A DNA stretch of 10,693 nucleotides from Candidatus Babeliales bacterium (GTDB lineage: Bacteria > Babelota > Babeliae > Babelales > CAIQNR01): assembly GCA_021735725.1 (NCBI GenBank), contig JAIPGS010000026.1:1-10693 (forward strand), written 5' to 3'. Each line of letters begins with the position of its first letter. Position 1 is the stretch's first letter. The position numbers and the translations under genes were made by a program. The notes beneath the pieces are model-generated. The model did no database searches and was not told the origin of the DNA. It worked only from the letters and a program-made list of their open reading frames with translations. Below, one piece after another: positions 1-6,060 of the stretch.

Positions 1-222
1 GCATGTACTTGTAAGAGCTTCTATTTTATTATCTTGTCCAGGGAACATGTCTGAAGCAACTTTTCTCATAAAAGCTCTTTTTTGTTCTTTTAATGGATCA
101 GCTTGTGCTTTTTGCAGTTGTTGAGCAGTTAAAGGTTTTTTCCCTTTATTATCTTTTTTTGCACCATATACAACGCCTGAAGTAAGCATTGCAAGTGTAA
201 GTATCAGTAATTTTTTATTCAT
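1..222 (-). CDS. Secreted MYND-cluster paralogue, N-terminal part only
   Basis: This open frame starts at an ATG at 222 and runs without a stop to the left edge, giving 74 residues; the C-terminus lies outside the window. It begins with a signal peptide (MNKK, then a hydrophobic stretch to about residue 20, likely cleavage after ...VVYG). A Lys/Gln-rich segment follows (KGKKPLTAQQ, about residues 26-35). The first 35 or so residues almost match the N-terminus of the gene starting at 1721, at DNA level too. Residues about 50-74 (FMRKVASDM..., ending ...TSTC) look more like residues about 51-80 of the neighbouring 207-residue protein. An AAAGG ribosome-binding site lies just upstream and the gap to the previous gene is 28 bases, so it is probably co-transcribed. 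Whether it ends in a MYND finger like its neighbours cannot be seen; I expect it, but that is inference. Confidence 0.8.
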   Translation of the reverse strand, partial: MNKKLLILTLAMLTSGVVYGAKKDNKGKKPLTAQQLQKAQADPLKEQKRAFMRKVASDMFPGQDNKIEALTSTC

Positions 223-250
223 TGTGTAACCTTTTATTTAAAAAATTAAA

Positions 251-874
251 TTATTTAGCAGCGCCTGCTTCTGCACCTAATTGAGGAAGAGGTTTACAAA
301 CTTCTTTGTGTTTCTTCCAGTCTATTTTTTGGCATTCTTGTGAGCAATAAAAAATAGATTCGCATCCTCCACATTTTTTCATCTTTATTCCATCTTCCAT
401 ATTTTCTTGCTTTTTAAAGCATGCTGCACAGGGAATAGATAATTTTGTTTTTTCTCCTCTATCTTTAAACATTTGGTTTATTACTGGGTGATAATGGCGA
501 ATTTCTTGGGTATTTTTATTTCCCTTTTTAAGGAGTACTTGTGAACATCTTCTAAGTAAATGTTCGTCTACTCCGCTATTTTCGAAGATTTTATATTTTT
601 CTTCTTGAGTGGCATTAGAATCAACAAATACCTTCATACAGAGTATAATGGACGCAATAGCTCTTTTTTTCTTATTTTTTGAAGCATCGGGCATGTCTGC
701 ATCGACAAACTCTTGTATCAGTTTTTTTTCTGCTTTACCTGGAAAAGGAGCTTTTTGAGCTATACGTAATCTTTGTTCAAGGAACAACCTAAGTTCTTCA
801 GAATCATCTTGAGCTGCATTAAGAGTATAAAATGCAGTGCCAAGTAATCCGAGTAATAATAGTTTTTTATTCAT
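251..874 (-). CDS. Secreted MYND zinc-finger protein, 207 aa
   Basis: The product has an N-terminal signal peptide (MNKKLLLLGLLGTAFYTLNA, likely cleaved near residues 20-21). A charged, predicted helical region follows (about 22-145), then a C-terminal MYND-type zinc finger with the full ligand set C149, C152, C168, C171, C177, C181, H189, C193, including the typical FYCSQECQ and DWKKHKEVC segments. MYND fingers usually bind proline-rich peptides and are mostly eukaryotic; a signal peptide in front of one means the finger would act outside the cytoplasm. The protein ends in a short Gly/Ala-rich tail (GAEAGAAK). The middle (TQEEKYKIFENSGVDE) resembles the same region of the upstream neighbour, so the two are paralogues beyond the finger. 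It lies 34 bases after that gene and has the same AAAGGTTATAT leader before ATG. Target and role are unknown; a host-directed effector is a guess. Confidence 0.88.
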   Translation of the reverse strand: MNKKLLLLGLLGTAFYTLNAAQDDSEELRLFLEQRLRIAQKAPFPGKAEKKLIQEFVDADMPDASKNKKKRAIASIILCMKVFVDSNATQEEKYKIFENSGVDEHLLRRCSQVLLKKGNKNTQEIRHYHPVINQMFKDRGEKTKLSIPCAACFKKQENMEDGIKMKKCGGCESIFYCSQECQKIDWKKHKEVCKPLPQLGAEAGAAK

Positions 875-908
875 TGATATAACCTTTCATTTAATAATTA
901 TTTTATTT

Positions 909-1721
909 TTAATCAAGATCATCTATTGATGATTGTACTTGTGATTGTGGTGTAGCTAGATCTTCTTTTGTCTCGTCTTCAGGTAATGTTGTTTTTTTTA
1001 GTTTATAGAGAGGAATCCCTTTTTTGACATAAAGATGACAATGCTTTTGATGTTTTTCAGACCAATCTTTTTTTTGACATTCTGGAGAACAATAGTAGGC
1101 AAATTGACACTTTGCACAGACTTTTAATTCTTTTGTTGTTTCTTTGCAGAAAGCACAATGGGCTATTGTGTGTAATTTCTTTTTTAGCTTTGTTCTAATT
1201 TCTTGAGTTACGCTTGCAGGCATTGTTTGTTCATATATTTCTTTAAAGTTTTGTGTATAATTATAAAAATCTATGTGAGTTATTCCATATTTCTGTCCTA
1301 ATTTGTTTACTTTTTCTTCTTTATTTTGACAGGAAGAAGATGTTTCTAATTCTATTCTTTCTTTTTCAAAAGCAAAATAGTTTTTTATTTTTGTTGCATC
1401 ATTTTTAAATGTGTTCTGAGCTGCTATAATTCTCATTTTCTTAAGAAGATCGTTTTGAGTTGTAGTATTTGAAGCAAATGATCTAGGGTCAAGATCAGTA
1501 GCTGCAGCTGCTGCTGCTCCTGCTCCATTAGAAGCGGTAGCAGTTAAAGCAGATTTTTCTTTTGCTTCTTTCTTTGCAGCTTTTTCTTCAGCTCTGCGTT
1601 CTTTTTCTGCTTGTTGCCGTTGCTGGGCAGTCAGAGGCTTTTTTCCGTTATCTTTTTTTGCACCATATAAAATGCCTGAAGCAAGTACTCCAAGTGTAAG
1701 TATCAGTAATTTTTTATTCAT
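909..1721 (-). CDS. Secreted MYND zinc-finger protein, 270 aa
   Basis: This is the first gene of the three-gene cluster. It has a signal peptide (MNKKLLILTLGVLASGILYG, likely cut before AKKDN). Next come a Lys/Glu/Ala-rich, probably coiled segment (about 22-58), an alanine run (GAGAAAAAATD, about 67-77) and a helical region (about 90-185). The MYND finger has ligands C189, C192, C202, C205, C211, C215, H224 and C228. A hydrophilic acidic tail of about 40 residues follows the finger. MYND is a protein-binding zinc domain, typically eukaryotic; export of such a domain is unusual. The pre-finger region aligns by eye with that of the next gene (NKEEKVNKLGQKYGIT against TQEEKYKIFENSGVDE). The start is supported by GAAAGG about eight bases upstream of ATG, and a TTGACA-type promoter lies upstream. 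Function is unknown. Confidence 0.88.
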   Translation of the reverse strand: MNKKLLILTLGVLASGILYGAKKDNGKKPLTAQQRQQAEKERRAEEKAAKKEAKEKSALTATASNGAGAAAAAATDLDPRSFASNTTTQNDLLKKMRIIAAQNTFKNDATKIKNYFAFEKERIELETSSSCQNKEEKVNKLGQKYGITHIDFYNYTQNFKEIYEQTMPASVTQEIRTKLKKKLHTIAHCAFCKETTKELKVCAKCQFAYYCSPECQKKDWSEKHQKHCHLYVKKGIPLYKLKKTTLPEDETKEDLATPQSQVQSSIDDLD

Positions 1722-1790
1722 TTATATAACCTTTCATTGAATTTCTTTATTTTAGCTCTATAATAGTTCTTTTGTCTATTATATATTCTA

Positions 1791-1818
1791 ATAGTATATT
1801 ATTATTGAATATTGTCAA
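1791..1818 (-). promoter_or_regulatory. Candidate sigma-70-type promoter for the MYND cluster
   Basis: On the minus strand a perfect TTGACA (-35, at 1813-1818) is followed after 16 bases by TACTAT (-10, at 1791-1796, four of six consensus bases). It would give a leader of about 60 bases before the ATG at 1721. The region is very AT-rich, so other -10-like words, such as TATAAT at 1778-1783, occur by chance. Only the TTGACA makes this one stand out. Confidence 0.45.
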
Positions 1819-1859
1819 GAAAGAATTTGATATAAGCCTCTTTTAGGCTGAATAAAAAT

Positions 1860-1888
1860 AAGACAGTTGAAAAAACTTGTGTTATACT
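1860..1888 (+). promoter_or_regulatory. Extended -10 promoter for rplU
   Basis: TATACT at 1883-1888 is preceded by TG one base upstream (TGTTATACT, 1880-1888), an extended -10 element. AAGACA lies at 1860-1865 with a 17-base spacer (four of six -35 consensus bases). The predicted RNA start is near 1895, leaving a leader of about 70 bases before the rplU ATG. The same TG-N-TATACTG word occurs upstream of the WD40 gene at 9517-9526. Confidence 0.55.
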
Positions 1889-1964
1889 GGATTTTCTTTA
1901 AAATAGAGTTATTAAGAAGATTTAAACATACTTTTAAGGTATCTGGATCAAAGGATTAAAGATC

Positions 1965-2297
1965 ATGGCAGAAATAACTGAATTTAAGCGTTATGCTATT
2001 TTTCAAAGCGGTGGAAAACAGTATCAAGCAATCGAAGGCCAAACAATTGGGCTTGAAAAGCTTGAAGGACAAGCTGGGGACACTGTAGAATTTTCTGATG
2101 TATTTTTCAGAAAATTAGATGAAAATAATATGGAAATTGGGCAACCAGTTTTGGCTGGACCTGTTAAAGCGTCTATTGTGAAGCATACACAAGGGCCAAA
2201 AATTATTATCTTTAAATTTAAACGTAGACAAAAGTCTCGTGTAAAAAAAGGTCATCGTCAACCTATTACTGTGGTTCGAATTGAATCAATCGCGTAA
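1965..2297 (+). CDS. rplU: 50S ribosomal protein L21
   Basis: The 110-residue product is ribosomal protein L21, which binds 23S rRNA in the large subunit. The N-terminal YAIFQSGGKQYQ (about 11-22) is diagnostic, as are GPVKASIVKHTQGPKI in the middle and the basic FKRRQKSRVKKGHRQ near the C-terminus. The family is usually a little over 100 residues, so the length fits; about nine residues (MAEITEFKR) precede the conserved core. The start is supported by AAAGGA nine bases upstream. In most bacteria rplU is followed by rpmA (L27). Here the next gene converges from the other strand and there is no room for rpmA, so L27 must be encoded elsewhere. The gene appears monocistronic, with its own promoter and a hairpin terminator directly downstream. 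Confidence 0.97.
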   Translation: MAEITEFKRYAIFQSGGKQYQAIEGQTIGLEKLEGQAGDTVEFSDVFFRKLDENNMEIGQPVLAGPVKASIVKHTQGPKIIIFKFKRRQKSRVKKGHRQPITVVRIESIA

Positions 2298-2311
2298 TTA
2301 GATGAAAAAAT

Positions 2312-2348
2312 AAAAAAAAGACACAATTGAAAAATCGTGTCTTTTTTT
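2312..2348. terminator. Bidirectional intrinsic terminator between rplU and the ankyrin gene
   Basis: A hairpin with arms GACACAATT (2320-2328) and AATCGTGTC (2333-2341) encloses a GAAA loop. Eight A precede it and seven T follow it. On the plus strand the stem has one A-C mismatch. On the minus strand the same position is a G-U wobble, so the stem is fully paired. It sits 14 bases past the rplU stop and 17 bases past the end of the converging ankyrin gene, so it can end transcription from both sides. Confidence 0.85.
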
Positions 2349-2365
2349 ATTTTCATTATAAAATT

Positions 2366-4378
2366 TTATAATGATCTTCTTTTTATTCCGTATTGTTCTT
2401 TTTTTTCTGGATGCATAAAAATACGACTTTGAGTTTGTTCATCATCTTGATAAGTCCATCCTTCTTTTTCAAACTCAGATTGCCAATTGTCATCTTCTGC
2501 TGGTCCAGCTGCTGCGGCAGCTCCTCCTTGTGAGTCATCTCTTTCTGGCAATGAAGCAACGTTTTTTATATCTGACCATCCATCTTCTGCTTTAAATGTT
2601 CCTTCAAGTTCATCAGGTGTTAATTTTCTAAAGAAGCGATGTAAAATGATGCGAGTTTTATTTTCTTTTTCATAAAAAGCATATTCAAATTGCCCAAAGG
2701 TAATTGTTTTATCATCTTCTACAATGTGGCCTGGAACGGTAATAATGAAGGTATCTCCATCTTGTTTTTTCACTTCTCCATAAGCATCATCATAAAGAAT
2801 AGACGTATCAATAGCACGAGGAAAACGATGATATTTGATAATATTACTTGGTCCTTCAACTAGATATAATGCTCGTTTAAAAGGATCTGGGCGAGGGGAT
2901 GTTTCTACGTATCCTTGAATATGGAAAGCTCTTTCTGGATTTTTAAACCAGTCAATAACTCGTTGTTTAAATGCTATAGGTCCTTGTTTTAGTGCTGATT
3001 TTTTTTTGTTTTTTGTATCGGCAGAAATGATTATTTCTTTTTCTTGTTCCCGTTCTTCTTGTATGTTTTTTATTCTTTGAGCTGCAATTTTTTTAGCTTC
3101 TTTTTTTAGGTCAGCTTGTTGTTTTGCTTGTTTTTTATTAAGAGTTTTTTTCCCTTTTTTTTCTTTTGATTGAGGATCTTCATATTGAGCTTTAAAATCT
3201 TTAAATAATGTAAAAAGATCTTTATCTGTAAGAGGTTTTTGTGGAGCTGATTTTAAAGCTTCTTGTTGTTTTTGATAATCATCAAAGTATTTCAGAATTG
3301 TTTTTCTTTCATGATAAAAAGCAGCTAGTTTTGGAGTTGTTATGATTTTTCCATTATTTGTGTTTACATTAATGTTAGCGCCATGTTCAACAAGTAATTT
3401 TACTATCTCAAGATTTCCTTGTTCAGTGGCAAATGTTAAAGGGTGAAGTGATATACCATTGCTTTTTCCCTTTACTCCTTTTTCAGGATCAGCTCCATAG
3501 TCTAGTAATAATTTAGTAATTCTAGGAATTCCATGACTTATCGATGCATAGAGTGCTGTTGTAGATTCTTCATTTCTAGTTCCTTTATTCGCTACTTGAA
3601 CAGCGTAAAGTTTTATTTCTTGAAGGGCGGCATCATCTTTTTTGTGGTTTAATATAATCGTAATTATTTCAGAATTAGCTTTTTCTGCAATGGCCTGATA
3701 AAGAGGAGAGTCTGAATGTATTTCTTTTCCATCTTTATCAAACAGTATTCCTGGAGTAAGAGGATCAGCTCCTTGTTTGAGCGAAAGATCTATTATTTCA
3801 GCTATAGTTTTTCTATCATTTCCTTTATCTTCTAAAAAATCAAGAACGATCCATAATGCAGGGCGTATTAGTACGGGAAGATGAGTTGTAGCATCATACG
3901 TTGTTATTTGCGCATTAGGATTCATAGAATATTTTGTAAGTACTTCTAAATACGTATGTGCTTTAAAAGGACAAGAAAGGATTATGTTACCCAGGTGGTA
4001 TATTGTTGGATCAGTTACTGTTTTTATTTCACAGTTGATATCGAATCCATTTTCTAAAAGTGTCTTTAAGTAAAAATCTTGTAATGTTTCAGTCATGTTG
4101 TCTGAAAACATGATTTTATTAATAAAAGGAGCAAGTGTTTTTGTAAAATCAAGAGGTGCAGGATGCAGTAATTTTAATGCTTCAATTTTTTGTTTAAATA
4201 CATATTTGTCACGACTTTTTGCAGCTTTTATGACTTCAATAATAATTTTAGCGGTATCGGCTCTTATTTGATCATTATCATGAGTAGCTGATTGTGCATC
4301 TTTAGGTGCTTGCTCTGCGCAATAAGATGAGGAAATAAAAAGTATTGTCAAAATACTTTTAACCATAATTTTTTTCAT
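2366..4378 (-). CDS. Secreted ankyrin-repeat protein with a novel C-terminal region, 670 aa
   Basis: I place the start at the ATG at 4378, not at the in-frame ATG at 4423. The later ATG has AAGGA seven bases upstream and opens a proper signal peptide (MKKIMVKSILTILFISSSYC), whereas the earlier one lies inside the preceding gene. Counting from 4378, degenerate ankyrin repeats span about residues 120-340; the clearest are STTALYASISHGIPRITKLL (about 272-291) and HPLTFATEQGNLEIVKLLVE (about 312-331), the latter continuing into HGANIN. A Lys/Gln/Glu-rich, probably coiled segment follows (about 400-450). Then comes a region I do not recognise (about 465-590, with aromatic, strand-like stretches), an alanine run (about 619-624) and a tryptophan-containing tail (NWQSEFEKEGWTYQDDE). 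Ankyrin repeats bind proteins; with a signal peptide this one acts in the envelope or outside. It is the last gene of the glyQS operon, 14 bases after its neighbour. Function is unknown. Confidence 0.87.
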   Translation of the reverse strand: MKKIMVKSILTILFISSSYCAEQAPKDAQSATHDNDQIRADTAKIIIEVIKAAKSRDKYVFKQKIEALKLLHPAPLDFTKTLAPFINKIMFSDNMTETLQDFYLKTLLENGFDINCEIKTVTDPTIYHLGNIILSCPFKAHTYLEVLTKYSMNPNAQITTYDATTHLPVLIRPALWIVLDFLEDKGNDRKTIAEIIDLSLKQGADPLTPGILFDKDGKEIHSDSPLYQAIAEKANSEIITIILNHKKDDAALQEIKLYAVQVANKGTRNEESTTALYASISHGIPRITKLLLDYGADPEKGVKGKSNGISLHPLTFATEQGNLEIVKLLVEHGANINVNTNNGKIITTPKLAAFYHERKTILKYFDDYQKQQEALKSAPQKPLTDKDLFTLFKDFKAQYEDPQSKEKKGKKTLNKKQAKQQADLKKEAKKIAAQRIKNIQEEREQEKEIIISADTKNKKKSALKQGPIAFKQRVIDWFKNPERAFHIQGYVETSPRPDPFKRALYLVEGPSNIIKYHRFPRAIDTSILYDDAYGEVKKQDGDTFIITVPGHIVEDDKTITFGQFEYAFYEKENKTRIILHRFFRKLTPDELEGTFKAEDGWSDIKNVASLPERDDSQGGAAAAAGPAEDDNWQSEFEKEGWTYQDDEQTQSRIFMHPEKKEQYGIKRRSL

Positions 4379-4385
4379 GAACATA

Positions 4386-4390
4386 TCCTT
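4386..4390 (-). promoter_or_regulatory. Ribosome binding site deciding the ankyrin gene start
   Basis: AAGGA on the minus strand lies seven bases before the ATG at 4378. The in-frame ATG at 4384 is only one base from it, and the one at 4423 lies upstream of it within the preceding coding region. This site therefore supports the start at 4378, directly in front of the signal peptide. Confidence 0.75.
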
Positions 4391-4392
4391 TT

Positions 4393-5373
4393 TTAAAAAA
4401 TAAAATTTAAAATTCCTCCACAAATAATAAATACTGTTCCAATGAGTATTGGTTTTGTTATTTTTTCTCCTAAAAAAATATAACTTGCTAAAAGTGTTAT
4501 TGGGATGAATGCTTTACTGATAACAGTTAAAACAGATTGATTTTTAAAAATTAAAAATGCGCTATGATACGTAATAATAAATCCAGCAAAATAGAAGCTG
4601 ATAAGTAAAATGTGTGTTAGATTTTTATATAAAATGGGGAGAAGTTCATTTTTAAGTTTTGTGAAAAAGATAATATATAATATAAAAATGACTACAATAA
4701 AAAATCTAACACCTATATTATAATAAAAAGGATTATGAAATCCAAAAGCTGGTCCATGAATATGATGAGATAGATGTTGTGCCCATTCTTGAATTTCTTG
4801 AGTTATAGTAGTTTTATGAGTACATAAAAAAGTCATCCAATGACTTCCTGCTACAAGTAATGATTCACATAATGCAGAAAGCAATAAATAGAGAGGGATT
4901 TTTTTTAATCCTTTAAAGAGATGTAATAATGAAATATGTTGATATGCTGATATGGTTGCCCCGCAAAAAATTAAGAAATTTCCTATGAGTTCTCCTGTTG
5001 TAAACTGTTTTCCTAAAAGAATATATCCTAGAGTGGTTATTAAAATACCCATGTGACTTACGGGAATAACAAGAGAACAATTGTTATGTTTTAACATATA
5101 GTCAAAAATAATTAATGATCCAACCCAGCAACAGGCCATTAAAAAATAAAATGGTATATCGGTTAAAGTAACATTATGAATTAAATGTTCTAAAGGATGT
5201 CTGTCGTGTTGTAAAATAACATCTTTAAAATAAAACATTCCAAGATAACAAAGATAGGTAATTACATTGACCCAAAAAAATACAATAATACGATCGGCAG
5301 ATTTTTTTGCATTAATTGTATACGATGAATATAAAATTCCTGAAAGTAATGCATACCCAATTCCCACTATCAT
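4393..5373 (-). CDS. EamA/DMT-type membrane transporter, 326 aa
   Basis: This is a strongly hydrophobic protein with about ten membrane segments and the two-fold internal repeat of the drug/metabolite transporter superfamily. The ends of the halves match each other: LGKQFTTGELIGNFLIFCGA (about 120-139) and LGEKITKPILIGTVFIICGG (about 301-320), each followed by a small-residue end. The N-terminus GYALLSGILYSSYTINAKK is also typical. Family members move amino acids, nucleotides, sugars or drugs; the substrate cannot be inferred here. A long hydrophilic, His-rich loop (about 185-212, HLSHHIHGPAFGFHNP) between the halves is unusual for the family. The start at 5373 has AAGGAGT seven bases upstream. 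It lies 27 bases after the potassium-channel regulator and 14 bases before the ankyrin gene. Family assignment is fairly sure, function is not. Confidence 0.82.
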   Translation of the reverse strand: MIVGIGYALLSGILYSSYTINAKKSADRIIVFFWVNVITYLCYLGMFYFKDVILQHDRHPLEHLIHNVTLTDIPFYFLMACCWVGSLIIFDYMLKHNNCSLVIPVSHMGILITTLGYILLGKQFTTGELIGNFLIFCGATISAYQHISLLHLFKGLKKIPLYLLLSALCESLLVAGSHWMTFLCTHKTTITQEIQEWAQHLSHHIHGPAFGFHNPFYYNIGVRFFIVVIFILYIIFFTKLKNELLPILYKNLTHILLISFYFAGFIITYHSAFLIFKNQSVLTVISKAFIPITLLASYIFLGEKITKPILIGTVFIICGGILNFIF

Positions 5374-5400
5374 TATTACTACTCCTTTTTTAAGAAAGTA

Positions 5401-6042
5401 TTAAAGGCGCGCAATTTTCTTTAGGTCAGATTCTTTTCCTACAAATAAAAGAACATCTTCTTCTTTAATAGAATAGTCAGGGGCTATAGGAATAAAATCT
5501 TCATCAACTTTAATACCTATACAGCGTACTTGATAACTTTTGTATAAATTTAAAGTAGCAACAGTATTGCCAATAAAACTTGCAGGTGTTGGGATTTGAC
5601 TGATAGAAAACTGATTTGTAATTCTAAAAAATTCTTCAAAAGGAGAACTTAGTCGTTCTGCAAGACGTATTCCAATATCTTGTTCTGGAATAATTGTTTC
5701 ATCAGCTCCAATGAGAGTAAGAATTTCTTGGTGAATTGTATTAATGGAACGGGTAATTACTCTATTAACATGAAGTCGTTTTTTGAGTAACGCTGTTATT
5801 AAGATTGATTGGGCAAAGTTTTCACCCATTGCCACCACAACAACGTCCATTTCTTCCACACCAAGATTTCGTAATGTTTCTTCATTGGTGATATTTGCGC
5901 ATACGGCTTGTGTTACTGAATCTTTGATTGATGCAATAATTGCATCATTACTATCAACGGCAAGGACTTCCATATTTTTTTCAGCAAGTGTTGTTGCAAC
6001 ACTATACCCAAAACGGCCCAGTCCAATAACGCATACTTTCAT
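5401..6042 (-). CDS. ktrA: KtrA/TrkA-type RCK regulator of potassium uptake, 213 aa
   Basis: This is the cytosolic gating subunit that forms a ring under the KtrB/TrkH pore. The RCK-N Rossmann fold starts with MKVCVIGLGRFG (GxGxxG at 7-12) and has an acidic residue, D30, at the end of the second strand, fitting nucleotide binding (ATP/ADP or NAD in the family). AMGENFAQSILITALLKK (71-88) is typical of the subfamily. An RCK-C domain fills about 135-213 (SISQIPTP, then DYSIKEEDVLLFVGKESDL). The length fits the single-RCK KtrA type; classical TrkA has two copies. The motif after the third strand reads ANITNEETL where relatives usually have GDAT. The start at 6042 has GAGGT upstream, and the gene follows ktrB by 18 bases, so the pair is almost certainly one functional unit. 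Confidence 0.93.
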   Translation of the reverse strand: MKVCVIGLGRFGYSVATTLAEKNMEVLAVDSNDAIIASIKDSVTQAVCANITNEETLRNLGVEEMDVVVVAMGENFAQSILITALLKKRLHVNRVITRSINTIHQEILTLIGADETIIPEQDIGIRLAERLSSPFEEFFRITNQFSISQIPTPASFIGNTVATLNLYKSYQVRCIGIKVDEDFIPIAPDYSIKEEDVLLFVGKESDLKKIARL

Positions 6043-6060
6043 ACTATTTGTACCTCTTTG

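Noticed and set aside
1835..1849. Hairpin AGCCT-CTTTT-AGGCT upstream of rplU
   Set aside because: The stem is only five pairs, it lies upstream of the predicted transcription start, and no T tract follows; nothing shows that it acts.
2487..2675. 62-codon plus-strand open frame opposite the ankyrin gene
   Set aside because: It is antisense to the alanine linker and C-terminal region of a well-supported gene; its Ser/Ala-rich product reflects the complementary repeats.
4379..4423. Longer N-terminus for the ankyrin protein from the ATG at 4423
   Set aside because: It would overlap the preceding gene and bury the signal peptide; the AAGGA site favours 4378.
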